Below are positions 11,094 through 20,780 of a stretch of 64,000 bases of DNA, piece by piece. The notes below the pieces were generated by a model that was given only the letters and a program-made list of their open reading frames with translations, was not told the DNA's origin and did not search any database. This DNA comes from Dermanyssus gallinae (lineage: Eukaryota; Arthropoda; Arachnida; Mesostigmata; Dermanyssidae). How positions within the stretch are numbered: position 1 is the first letter of the stretch; every line of letters begins with the position of its first letter. A program made the translations under genes and the position numbers. The DNA is taken from contig QVRM01004778.1 in the NCBI GenBank assembly GCA_003439945.1, positions 1 to 64,000 of the forward strand, in the 5' to 3' direction.

Positions 11094-13080
11094 CTAGGCT
11101 ACAGGAGGTAGCATGGTATCTACCGCATGGTAGTTTGCAACGAGGCACATGCATGAGTCGGAGGGATCATGGAACCCGGGGGTCGCGCACAGCATATGGT
11201 GAAAACCGTGCACGGCGAACCTAGTCACCACATGGCGGTTAGACCGACTCGGCCCTTTCCATGCCTGGTTTTGCAATGCTACGGTGCTAAAGAAGTTGAC
11301 ATCGATTTCGGCAAACTTGCACTCCCACATTTTGAGGACATTGACGTAATTGGGAGATGCCGGCAGGTCAAAGCGTCGCCTTAGCTCCTCGACGAATAAG
11401 GGGGTGTCGGTGAGAGGATATACAAGTCGGTTGCGGGCTAAGCGATGGAGGCCAAGGACTCGCTTGAGGTAAGCTGCCTTCAGGTTATTTAGGTGCTCAA
11501 GGCAAGCTAGGGTGAGATCATTCCAGATTATTTCGATACCGTAGGCGGCCATTGGAGCAATCTTTAAATCAAACAGCCTTATTGCCGTTGGAATGGACAA
11601 CAGGTGCGGCTTTCTAATTGTGGTCATCGCGACCAGCGCTTTTCTGCATCTTTTCTTGATATGTTGCAGGAAACAGCTGCCGTTTGGCGTTAGAAGCAGT
11701 CCCAAGTAAGGGAACTTACTGACGTAAGGGAGGTGGGAACCGGCTTAACGGAGCGCATCATTAGCAGCTGAGCGCCCACCTTTCCTAAACTTCATGGCTA
11801 CTGTTTTCGTCGGGTTAACGGTTAGTCTAAGCTCAGACGTGGGCGCGTGAAGTCTGGCTAAGGCCTGTTGAACCTGAAAACGACTCTTCCCGTAGATAAC
11901 GAGATCATCTGCGTACAATATCACGTCTACCAGATTCCTCGGGCCTCGGATTTTCGTGGGTAGGTTCTTAATAAGGACTGAGAAAAGCAACGGGCTCAAG
12001 TGGTCGCCCTGCGCCACACCTGTAGTCTGAAGAAAAGGGGAAAGTTCAGACGCACCGTCATCTATTCTGATTTTGTTGCTTTGACGGATGGCCGCCAATA
12101 GGTTGAGGACGGCAGGAGGGACACCAACTTCGGCTAGAGTTCGCAGAATAATGTCCCTGAGCGCTGAGTCGAAGGCGGCTTTGAAATCGACGAATACAAC
12201 GTACAGAGGTTGGGACTTTGCTAAAGCCTCCCTGATGGCCTCCAGCAGATTAGCGCATGCCGTAATCGTAGAACGATTTTGTCGGAAGCCGTGCTGTTCA
12301 GTTGGGATAACGTCAGTAATCTCTAAGCCGTCTGGTGAGCAGCGACGACAGTAACTTGTAGCATGTGCTCTTTTTTGCTATACCGCGCCAGAAGGTCAGC
12401 TGGGTTGGGTCACATTTTCCTTTTGGGGATGACGATTAGTGTAGCTTCGAGCCACTGACATGGAATCGTGCCAGCGCGGAGGCATTTGTTGAAGAGTGCC
12501 GTCCAGCATAGAGCCAAAATAGGTGCTCTCTTTAGATGCTCATTCTTCACTAGATCAGGGCCCGCTGCTTTGTTGTTCTTCAAACCCTGAAGAGCGAGAA
12601 TCACGTCTTCCACCGAGAAGGCCGTCTCGAGACGCTGTCTTTCACTGAGAGTGACCTCATCCCAGACCGCATAGATCAAGCAGGGTTCCTTAGGTATGGA
12701 ATCGTTGGCACCAAACATTTCTGCGAAGTAATTGATTAATTGCGACGAGTTAAGCGGGCAGGGGGTGAGGCCACTACGAGCGAGCCACCTATGAGGTAGG
12801 CGCTCAGCCTCTCGGAGAAGCGATATTTCAGGTTTCTCGAGGTACCTTAATCGTTGAGTAGCGTAGGTTTTCCTACATACGGCCTTGAGGTAGGTAGCCA
12901 AGGGCGTCATAGCAAGGTAAGCCGTCGCTAGGCGCCTCGCGGCGTTTTGAGCCCTTTTTGCTAGGAGACAGAGCCGATCGTACCACGGACGTAAGTTCGT
13001 TCTGCGTTGCACAGTGGTGACTGAGGAATTTATAATATCCACGAGATTTTGAGCGTACGCCTTAACCTCAAAATTGTTTT
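11094..13080 (-). pseudogene. LINE copy A ORF2, linker + reverse transcriptase + C-terminus
   Basis: Minus strand, read from 13080 downward. There is a linker (LRPWYDRLCLLAKRAQNAAR), an RT fingers block NNKAAGPDLVKNEHLK (about 12540), IPTEQHGFRQNRST (about 12310), motif A VVFVDFKAAFDSALRD (about 12190), GVAQGDHLSPLLF (about 12000), catalytic ILYADDLVIYG (about 11910), KTVAMKFRKGG (about 11800) and a C-terminal VHGFHHMLC...YHAVD block (about 11120-11210). Lesions seen are single-base shifts near 12412 and 12325 and one in-frame TAA at 11745-11747; otherwise the frame is open from about 12325 to 11094. RT primes on the nicked target DNA and copies the element RNA. The SINE at 13089-13277 separates this half from its endonuclease half. 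Confidence 0.85.
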
Positions 13081-13285
13081 TAAAATATTTTTCCGTAAGG
13101 CAATTGCCCGTGTACGGTTTATTCATGTCATGGCTAATTTTAATCCACTCCGGCATTTACCTTGTCTAAATTGGAAACCATGCAAACCAATTTAAGAGTG
13201 GCCGGTCTGGGTCTTGAACCCAGTCTTCCCGAATGCAAGGCAAAGGCTTTGCCACTAAGCCATCTTGCTCGGTGGTATAAAATAT
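13081..13285 (-). mobile_element. tRNA-derived SINE, family 1, copy 1 (nested in LINE A)
   Basis: On the minus strand the body (13277 down to 13089) starts ACCGAGCAAGATGGC. It carries an A box (TGGCTTAGTGG) and a B box (GGTTCAAGACC), then a non-tRNA region (AAATTGGTTTGCATGG, GACAAGGTAAATGCC, CCGTACACGGGCAA). The same order is found at 37784-37980 and 63683-63884. An 8-bp direct repeat TAAAATAT flanks it (13081-13088 and 13278-13285), a candidate target-site duplication. It interrupts ORF2 of LINE copy A between the endonuclease and the linker. It would be transcribed by RNA polymerase III and mobilised by a LINE RT; which LINE is unknown. The parent tRNA is unclear. Confidence 0.85.
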
Positions 13286-13289
13286 ACTG

Positions 13290-14005
13290 GTACGGGTAGA
13301 AATTCATGAGCGCCGGTGAAGCGCTTCCCTGCTTAGGGTTAGTGGCAACGGCTTCTCTCTCTTGTTAAACGACACCAGAGATTGTAGCTGAAGGTCTATT
13401 GCAACTGGGATGTGCGACCTAATATGAGCACCCTCTCTCAGCGAGTGATTGATCCCAATGAATTTTACCTCGTTGACATTCACGTTTGTTGCAAACACGT
13501 CAATTACAGAGCTTCCGTTGTGATTGTTAAAGGTTAGGACAGTAGACGGACTGAACATCCAGCATCCGAAGTCCGAAAGCGTTTTCCTAAGGGCTGTTGT
13601 GCGGCTCGAGGTCGACCGATCTAAGCGAGCGTTGAAATCTCCACAGACAATGAGCGGAACTGCGACAGGCACTCCGCATAAGCCTCTAAGGAGCTTCTCT
13701 ACCATAGTCAGTGTCGGCTCATTCTCGGGAGGACGAACATACGCTGCCACAATGCTTATACTCTGGTTATGTAGAGCAATGACGTTATCTTCGGCAAGCG
13801 CAACATGAAGGTCCCCGACCCGATGATTGTAGAAAATTGACACTCCTCCGCTAGGGCGCCCGGCGCCTCTCTTCCTCTGGGCCAGAGAGTGGATAGAGTA
13901 GAGGCGAGGCAGATTGAACGCTTTAGTGGCCCACGTTTCCGTCAACACTAAAATATCTACACCTTCTAGAGCCGTCGGGGAGAGGAGTGACAGAGCCAAC
14001 CCAAA
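13290..14005 (-). pseudogene. LINE copy A ORF2, AP-like endonuclease domain
   Basis: The minus-strand frame 13999-13304 is uninterrupted over 231 codons and carries the endonuclease/exonuclease/phosphatase signature. The motifs are LTETW (metal-binding Glu), SGGVSIFYNHRV, AYVRPP, CGDFNARLD (catalytic Asp/Asn), NGSSVIDVFATN and HIRSHIPVAIDL (the terminal S-H motif). The enzyme nicks target DNA to prime reverse transcription. The frame ends at REALHRRS where the LINE runs into the SINE insertion. The sibling copy B shows that the intact protein continues through a VPVSLEAEAYVQHL-like stretch, whose counterpart here resumes beyond the SINE as NNFEVKAYAQNL. Confidence 0.85.
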
Positions 14006-14706
14006 ATTCGGGATTACCTATGACTCTCTTTCCGGCGTCGGTCCGCTGGTGCGCGACTTCCGCGCGCTGCGGGGACCTTCACGCGCCCGCCTGAAAGTTG
14101 GTCAGACGGTGTTAACTCCCTATAGTAACTCTCCCGGGGCCACTTATGGTGGTAAGGGGGGCAAGGCATACGATATCGGTTGGATGGCAACAAATTCATA
14201 TTGCCATTTTGTCGTAGCCCTTTCGAGAGCTGTTAAGGCTAGTATGAAATTCGGGGGAAATGTGCTGCATATGAAACCCGGGCCGAATGGTTAATGCCCC
14301 GGAAGGTTAACGACCCGGTGGTACTGTCTGGGACGCCTGCTGCCTTGGCTTAATAGGCAAAATGAGAGCGAGTTAGTACACAGTAACAGAGTGTCAGCAC
14401 CTTCGCAGCTCCATAGTGCAATTCTTAGTGATTCGGTTTGGGCCAACCTCTGCTTTGTAGATGTTTGCGACCCTTGTGTTGAAATGCAGCGTTATGGGGC
14501 GCGGGGTCCTGGGCTTGTAATGCCTCGAGAACTTGTGTGAGAAACGCCTCCAGTGAGGGCGGAGATGGTGCACGGTAGGTGGCGCTCTCCTCCCTGCGTT
14601 TCGCCGATCTGTCGTTGGGTGGGTTCAGAAGATGGCGGAATCTTTCTCGGGCCTGAGCACGATCGTGTAGAGCAAACCTTGGACGCAATGAGGGTAAGAT
14701 CTGAGC
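14006..14706 (-). pseudogene. LINE copy A, ORF1 C-terminus / ORF2 N-terminus, frameshifted
   Basis: Short minus-strand frames cover this gap. One at about 14425-14710 (for example SLEAFLTQVLEALQAQ) has a clear counterpart in LINE copy B at 61967-62252 (SLKAFLTQALEALQAR). This shows that it is an original part of the element and not inserted DNA. It probably holds the end of ORF1 and the start of ORF2, with frameshifts obscuring the junction. The part at 14014-14290 has no recognised domain. Confidence 0.55.
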
Positions 14707-15545
14707 TCAACTCATTTGAGCATACGAGGTCTGACTGCTTAAGTGGCGGTGATTCGAAAGTCCACGGGGGTTTGTCAATTCCACGACCGTTGCCTCTGCC
14801 AGGCCACGGTTCACCTGAGGTCCAGTCTTCACAAGCTTCACTCTTAAAAAAGATTGAATTATTTTTGCTAGAATAGCAGCGATCTTCCCAGCGATTTCGC
14901 CTTTATAGCCATATCGGCCTCTTAGTACGACTTCGCGCTGGGCGAGTGTCAGGGGAAACACTGAGAAAGTGGTCTGGGTTATAAAGGCTTTTCTAGCAAC
15001 GGCATCGTTGGCTGCTTTGCAGTCCGCAGAGAATATAGGTACAGACAACACATGAAGTTCAGATTCGGGGTGATTCCGCTTCAGTCTTGCACTGAAGGCT
15101 TCAACAGCCGACACGTGTGATTCCTTCTCGAACTTCATACACTCGTTGTATCCAGCCTGAAGGAACACAGCTACTGGTGCACTTGCAAGATTAATTTGTT
15201 TCTGTGCCTCCTGAATGATACTCTGCACATTCATTCTCGGCGTTGAGCGTACTCTTATCGGTGTATTTTTAGGGAAGAGATTCCTCAGTGCTGGTCTCAA
15301 AGGCTCAACTATGCGGTCCCCCATTACCAACACTGTCTTTCTCGGCCATCGAGTGAGAGATTGAGTGGCGCTCTGACCGACGTCTGGCGGTTCTGCATCA
15401 GAGGGTGCCACTGGCACCGACATCCGTGATTCCTTGACCTCCGCCAATTCCTTCTCCAGAACACGCAACCGATGCAACAGGAACGATACACAACCCATTG
15501 CTTCGTTGCTAAACGAGCATGTATCCAAACAGTTCAGAAAAAAAA
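14707..15545 (-). CDS. LINE copy A ORF1, SGNH-hydrolase-like protein
   Basis: An open minus-strand frame. The first part carries a coiled-coil-like heptad (LRVLEKELAEVKE). Then comes an SGNH/GDSL-like fold: TVLVMGDRIVEPLRP (block I), AVFLQAGYNECMKF (block III, normally GxND), LHVLSVPIFSADCKAAND and a terminal YGYKGEIAGKIAAI segment. ORF1 proteins with esterase-like domains are known in CR1/L2/RTE-group LINEs, where they bind RNA or lipids. The usual nucleophilic Ser after GD is Arg here, and also Arg in copy B (KDRIVKP), so the family may be non-catalytic. The listed start near 15561 lies in foreign DNA; homology with copy B begins at MGCVSFLLHRLR (about 15500). The C-terminus is cut by a stop at about 14707. 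Confidence 0.75.
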
Positions 15546-15745
15546 GAAGATAAGCGAGCAAATGATTTTCTCAGACTGCGTCTGTCGCTGGATGTGCAAC
15601 GGGGTAATGCGGCCTCGGTTTGAGGAACCCTCCAGAAATGGCTGGTCCCTACACTGGGCCCTCCGTAATAGTGCACACGTTAACTGGGACCCAAATGTCA
15701 TGGTCCGACCGTGAATGATTTAAAATTGAATAAAAAATAAGTCAG
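15546..15745 (+). pseudogene. Short RLE-retrotransposon 3' tail
   Basis: The plus strand reads ANDFLRLRLSLDVQRGNAASV-stop-GTLQKWL, followed by a non-coding stretch ending TGAATGATTTAAAATTG. It matches the nested tail at 6500-6660 nearly base for base (shared GTCGCTGGATGTGCAACGGG and GGGACCCAAATGTCATG), so both derive from one subfamily of element-M-like retrotransposons. It abuts the 5' end of LINE copy A. The 7-bp CAGTTCA at 15530-15536 and 15743-15749 is a weak candidate target-site duplication. Confidence 0.75.
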
Positions 15746-15768
15746 TTCATATTTGCTTTTGCATAATT

Positions 15769-15797
15769 ATATATATATATATATATATATACATAAT

Positions 15798-15841
<44 letters not shown>
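15769..15841. repeat. (TA)n tract, target of the mariner insertion
   Basis: Two TA runs (15769-15791 and about 15800-15841) separated by CATAATTA. The right run ends directly at the mariner terminal CAGG. Mariners insert at TA, so this tract and the one at 17124-17181 were probably one microsatellite before insertion. Confidence 0.95.
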
Positions 15842-15844
<3 letters not shown>

Positions 15845-17120
15845 GTAGTTCAACAAGTTCTTAAAATGAGCTTTTTAAAATTCGAATTTTGGCGCGCTTT
15901 CACCGCTATTGGAAACGGCAACTTTTCGAATGCTAGCAGTCAAAATATTATGGTGATTGGCCGTTGCGATTTCGTTTGATCGCTTTTCCCGTGCAACGTA
16001 TCGGCGTGATTTTGAAAAATGGAGAAAAAAGAGTTTCGAGTGGTTATCAAGCATTTTTATTTTAAAGGTTGGAATGCGACCCAAGTGAAAACTGAGTTAG
16101 ACGAGGTGTACGGTGACTCTGCGCTATGTTTTGCCACTGTTTCCAACTGGATTAATGAGTTAAAAAGAGGTCGCAGGAGCACCGAGGATGAACTACGTTC
16201 AGGACGCCCAAAAACGGCAACTGATGAGGAAAACGTGGAAAAAGTGCGGAAAATCGTTGCCGCAGATAAGCGAGTGAACATTAGGGAGATAGCGGAGGCC
16301 TTGGGGATCAGTTTGGGTAGAGTGCATTTCATCCTGCACGAAAACTTGAAGATGAAAAAGCTCAGAGCAAAATGGGTGTCGCATTTGCTCAACCAAGGCC
16401 AAAAAGACGCGCGTGTTTCCGCTTCACAGCGAAATTTGGCCAAGATGTCGAAAAATCCGTCGGATTTTTGGCGCAGATTCGTGACCGTCGATGAAAGCTG
16501 GGTCCATCACTACACTCCCGAGACCCAAGAAGCATCTCGTCAATGGTGTGCACCTGGTGAAGGACCTCCGAAGAGGGTGCGGACAACGGCATCGACCGGA
16601 AAGATGATGGCTACGGTTTTTTGGGACCAACGTGGAATAATTCTGGTCGACTACCTTGAGAGCGGTAAAACGATCACGGGAGAATATTATGCAAGACTGT
16701 TGGACTGCCTGAAGCAAGAACTCATCGTGAAACGGCCCGCTTTGCAGAAGAAGGTTGTCCTGTTTCACCAGGACAATGCTCCCGCACACAGGTCGCGGCA
16801 AGCAACGGCAAAACTGGCCCAACTTAGGTTCGAACTTATTAAACAACCTTCCTATTCTCCAGACCTGGCCCCCTCTGATTATTTCCTTTTCGGACATTTG
16901 AAGAATAGTCTCGGTGGAAAGCGTTTTTCCTACAATGAAGAGGTTAAGGCTGCTGTCAATGCCTATTCTCAGTCTAAAGACGCGGAATTATACTCAAGAG
17001 GTATAAATGCAATATATAAAAAAGTGTATTGAGCTTCTCGGGGAGTATATCGAATAAGAAAAAATTAAAAACAAGATTTGGAAAAGTCTTGGTTTTCATT
17101 TTAAGAACTTGTTGAACTAC

Positions 17121-17123
<3 letters not shown>
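15842..17123 (+). mobile_element. irritans-type mariner transposon, 1282 bp
   Basis: The element is bounded by 28-bp perfect terminal inverted repeats (15842-15869 and 17096-17123) that begin CAGGTAGTTCAACAAGTTCT. The flanking dinucleotide is TA on both sides, though this cannot be told apart from the surrounding (TA)n. Length and single-ORF structure are normal for mariner (about 1.3 kb). Identical TIRs and a nearly intact transposase suggest recent insertion compared with the heavily decayed elements around it. Transposition is cut-and-paste into TA. Confidence 0.97.
16019..17032 (+). CDS. mariner transposase (irritans subfamily), 337 aa
   Basis: The N-terminal half (residues 1 to about 115) holds the paired helix-turn-helix that binds the TIR. 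The WVPHEL-region linker is WVSHLL (119-124). The catalytic DD34D triad is complete: D158 (TVDESW), D252 (FHQDNAPAH) and D287 (PSDYFLF), with exactly 34 residues between the last two, and YSPDLAP at 279-285. The start MEKKEFRV is the one used by irritans-group transposases such as Himar1. The protein is about 10 residues short: after GINAIYKK a run of A residues precedes a shift, and the next frame still encodes CIELLGEYIE with a stop at 17055-17057, matching the usual C-terminus. So a small indel has replaced the last residues with VY. Whether this inactivates it cannot be told from sequence. Confidence 0.95.
   Translation: MEKKEFRVVIKHFYFKGWNATQVKTELDEVYGDSALCFATVSNWINELKRGRRSTEDELRSGRPKTATDEENVEKVRKIVAADKRVNIREIAEALGISLGRVHFILHENLKMKKLRAKWVSHLLNQGQKDARVSASQRNLAKMSKNPSDFWRRFVTVDESWVHHYTPETQEASRQWCAPGEGPPKRVRTTASTGKMMATVFWDQRGIILVDYLESGKTITGEYYARLLDCLKQELIVKRPALQKKVVLFHQDNAPAHRSRQATAKLAQLRFELIKQPSYSPDLAPSDYFLFGHLKNSLGGKRFSYNEEVKAAVNAYSQSKDAELYSRGINAIYKKVY

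Positions 17124-17181
<58 letters not shown>
17124..17181. repeat. (TA)n tract
   Basis: 29 TA units between the right TIR of the mariner and the left end of the foldback element. Confidence 0.97.
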
Positions 17182-17183
<2 letters not shown>

Positions 17184-18287
17184 AGTATTGTACTTCTTTC
17201 AAGGTTTGATAGAACTCGGCAAGAAAATAAGTTTTCCCTATGGAGGGAAGACGCGGAAACGTCTTGTTTAGGAGAGAGAGTGAAGTTTATAAAAGTAGTT
17301 TTTCTGCCTTTTTTCTCCTACATATTTGTGCGAAATCTACGTTTGCGGGAGAACCAACACAAGACCTGCACAACAAAAGACACTTCACTAGCTTGCGAAG
17401 CAAAAAGCGAATTCCCAGATTAAGGAAAGTCATGAAAAGTCGATATTTCACGTTAACGGTTTTAATGAAAAATCGTAAAATGTTTCCTTTGCGACCAAAA
17501 ATGTACGTCCAAAAGACCACATTCATGCAATAGCAAATTTAATGCCCATCATTGTCGTACCAAGGTGATGGTGCTGCGTTACGTTGTTGTCAAGTAACTA
17601 AGCGTTTTCGACAGTCATAGTTGTTATGTTTTACGTGCAGGTTTTCACGTTCAGAACCGTAAAAATTTGCCAAGACGTTTCCGCCCCCTCCTTACACTAG
17701 GAAAAATTATTTTCTTGCTGAGTTCTACCAAATCTCAAAATATGCACCTAACTGTCTCATACGCCCTATGGAAATATGCATGCCTTCGATTTCGATATGG
17801 CTATCGAAAAAGCTTAGTGACTTGACAGCTACGTAACGCAGCATCATCACTTTGGTACGAAAGTGGTAGGCATTAAGTTTGCCATTGCGGGAGAGTGGTC
17901 TTTTTGACATACAGTTTTGGTCGTAATGGAAACATTTTACAATTTTTCACGAAAAAGCGTTAACGTAAGACATAACAACATATCGACTTTTTATGACCTT
18001 TCTCGTCCTGTGTATTGGCTTTTTGCTACGCAAGCTAGTGAAGTGTCTTCCGTTGTGCAGAATTTTCTTCCGAACACGCCGGTGTAATCGGTTCCCTCAT
18101 GGTTCTCCCGCAAACGTAGAGTTCGCAGAACTATGTAGGAGAAAAAAGGCAGAATAACGACTTTTATAAATTTCATCCTCACTCCTAAACAAGACGTTTC
18201 CGCGTCCTCCCTCCATAGAAAAAAATTATTTTCTTGCCGAGTTTTATTAAACCTCGAAAGAAGTACAATACTCTCTGAATGGCCCTG
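17182..18287. mobile_element. Foldback-like non-autonomous DNA element, 1.1 kb
   Basis: The left half (17182 to about 17625) is the reverse complement, with scattered mismatches, of the right half (about 17790-18287). Matching landmarks are AGTATTGTACTTCTTTC (left, near 17184) against its complement near 18260; GAAACGTCTTGTTTAGGAG (left, near 17257) against 18185-18205; and ACGTTTGCGGGAGAACC (near 17340) against 18100-18118. The right outer end is CAGGGCCATTCAGAGAG read inward and is bordered by TA; the left end lacks those outer ~16 bases. The central spacer contains an extra copy of the right terminus (about 17671-17768). There is no transposase. The CAGGG end and the GTCTTGTTT-GGAGTGAG block link it to the DDE transposon at 26189-27495. 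Confidence 0.8.
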
Positions 18288-18289
18288 TA

Positions 18290-18345
<56 letters not shown>
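18288..18345. repeat. (TA)n tract
   Basis: About 26 TA units (clean from 18293) directly beyond the right end of the foldback element. Confidence 0.97.
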
Positions 18346-18348
<3 letters not shown>

Positions 18349-18489
18349 AATATTGTGATGATTTATTAATCATTTACAATGCGTTTGCACACTCGGCAGT
18401 GCTCGTCTTAATAAAAATGGTTGTAAAAAAGTGTCACGTGAGGTTAAGAATCAGCTGTCCGTGTCCTTGCTTGATGGTAGCTCCCGCTC

Positions 18490-19771
18490 TTATGGACCCG
18501 GTGCGAGCGGTATATCCTCAAGGTTCCTTGCAACGTTAAAACGGTAAGATCCATAAGATTCCCCTTCGTCACGCCGAGCCCCAACAGCGTACTCATAGAG
18601 ATAGTGATGGATCCGAATCTGCAAGGTTTTTGCGAGTCGGGGAGCGCCGCTCCCCGAGCTCGACGTCATATTTGGTGATCTTGTCTTGCAGCGCTTTTGC
18701 GAGGTCCCTGTTCGGGCCGCAAACCTCGGCATCTAAAACCCAGACCTCGGTATTGTTATTACGAGATCGGGCTTTAGACCCGGTGCGCCCGATCGACGGA
18801 ATACTCGCTCACGAACCACCTCATGACCCCTCTCGCGGAGAAGACGCGCCACGCGATCACAGACGTCGTCATGTCTCTCTATAGTTTGTTTGTTATATTG
18901 CACATATGAGCAACATGAACCAACGTCTCAGGCGCATGACACCCGTGCCTACAACGCTTGTTGTAGCCCGGGCGTCCCTTGGCCAATCTGGCACGCGTTG
19001 GTAGTGCGTTGATCCTGAGCTTTAGTAGGTTTAAATACTTCTTACCAGAAAGGTAGGGCATACCCTTAATCCAGTAATGTAGAAAGGGCGTTTCGTGTGT
19101 TTTTTTTAAATGTGCCTTATCGAACATGTTGTGTAGTTGTTGAGACCAGTAATCGGTGTCTTGTGTAGCGGTCTCAATGCAGGTTCCCAAGCGCTCGCAA
19201 AGACGTCTTGTTTTAGCAAGGTATTTTTTGAAGTGCTCGGTGGTTAGCATCCATTGGACCCCAGGGTGCGTGGAGTGTTGTAGTGCTGTCAGACGGAAGA
19301 GGCGGAGTCTGGGGATAAATGTTTGAAGGCAGGGGATGTCCAGACCGCCGTGTGCTGTGTGCGTGTACAGGTAGGCGTTCGGCACCGAGTTTTCGAGCTT
19401 AAGCCATTTCGACTTAACAGCCTTTCTGATCTCTTTATCTAGGTCGCTAAGGAGTGCGTGAGATGGTCTGGGGTTGGAGACCAGTTTATATAGGAGGCGG
19501 GTAATGAGAAAGTTTTTCTAAAATATGAGTTTTTGGTGGGCTTTAAGGGGAGCTATCGTGTCTGTTGAGTGACTCTGCCATTGCTGTCAAAGTCGACTCC
19601 CAGATATATCCATCGATCGCTCATACCTTTAGCTGAAAATTGCCAATCTCCAATGTTAAATTCTGGTACGGTATTGATAAAACATTTACCTTCTATCCTA
19701 TTAAATAGGTGGGAGATAGTAAAGCTTTTATTAGTATTAATTTCAAAGACTCGGGATTTCAAAAGGGACTT

Positions 19772-19773
<2 letters not shown>
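18490..19773 (-). pseudogene. RLE-type LINE (R4/NeSL-like), 5'-truncated
   Basis: Minus strand from 19773 down. The post-RT segment carries WIYLGVDFDSNGRV (about 19580) and LFLITRLLYKLVSNP (about 19500). Then comes a C-terminal stretch with GGLDIPCLQTFIPRLRLFRL and LRINALPTRARLAKGRPG, the zinc-knuckle-like CRHGC...ETLVHVAHMC (about 18900-18945) and RHDDVCDRVARLLRERGHEV (about 18840). The nuclease motifs GLKPDLVI (about 18760) and WVLDAEVCGPNRDLAKALQD follow, in a broken frame. This arrangement (CCHC, RHD, KPD, D-x-E) is the classic R2/R4/NeSL restriction-like endonuclease and differs from the RPDG type of element M. The catalytic RT core is missing: the element is 5'-truncated exactly at the (TA)n tract at 19774. 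A stop and frameshift near 18740 disable it. Confidence 0.8.
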
Positions 19774-19838
<65 letters not shown>

Positions 19839-19852
19839 TATATATATATATA
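19774..19852. repeat. (TA)n tract
   Basis: 31 TA units, then GA and about 7 more. It forms the 5' truncation boundary of the minus-strand RLE LINE. Confidence 0.97.
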
Positions 19853-20780
19853 CGGATGCAGGTAGTTATTGCATTCACAATAGACTTGCGCAGATATCGT
19901 AAAATGGCATTAAGGCCTGCTTGTGCGTTAAAGTAGGCTACTTAAAAGGGCAACTAAGCAACAATAAAAGTGTAGCTATTGCTTGATATGAGTACATATT
20001 CTGTGCTGTGTAATCGCGGACCAACGAAGAAATGTTTATATACTTACATTTTACGCCGATGAAGTGTATATTTATGCTGCCTATGCTTACTTGCAACTTT
20101 TAAACGGAAAATAGTAGCTGGCTTGTAACTAATATATATATATATATATATATATATTGTTCTATCCCAATAAATTATCTGCACTCATGCCCTCATCATC
20201 TGCATTGTAGGTTTCAAATATGATTTTCCATCTGCAGTAACACAACAGAGTAATAAACTAGAGTAGAATTAAAAGGAACCATCTGTGATCTGTGATCAAA
20301 TGCGATAAGGATTAGGCAATTTAGGTGGGCGGCATCGAAAGATCTATCCAGTAGGTCCATTTAAGTGTAACGTGCGTTCAGTTCTGTTTCGCTAGCAATT
20401 GTTTGCAAAACAAAATTTACATCAGCAAGACATAACAGCAAGGTTTTGAATTTTGCAATGCAGGGCCACCTAGTTCGGCTACCACAAGTGCTCGCGATTC
20501 TTCTTTCTCAAAAGACGACAGAGCAGCTTAATGGAGGACAACATCAGCTGAAGACAAACCACGCGCAAGGCAGGAGGACGAAAAGTGAGAGCAAGTGCAG
20601 AAGAGGAACAAGAGGAACAACATGATGCTGGAAGTTGATGTATAGCCAATATGATTTTGGTGCTTATATATATATATATATTAAAATAAGGCGCGCGTGT
20701 ACAGGGGAAGCGTGTTGAAAAACAGATGAAGAAAATTTGTCTTTATATGAACCTAAAAACGCATAGATGAGTCGTCGGAC
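19853..20780. other. No gene; two small TA tracts
   Basis: No coding signal. Short TA runs occur at about 20132-20157 and 20665-20681. Confidence 0.6.

Noticed and set aside
13205..13275. True tRNA gene on the minus strand
   Set aside because: A and B boxes are present but the cloverleaf is degenerate and the same body follows it in two other places, so it is a SINE head.
15530..15749. 7-bp target-site duplication CAGTTCA around the 15.6-kb tail
   Set aside because: Too short and AT-rich surroundings make it weak; comparison with LINE copy B does not support the right-hand flank as LINE sequence.
16057..16897. Minus-strand frames of 67-157 codons
   Set aside because: Antisense shadows of the mariner transposase; no domain of their own.
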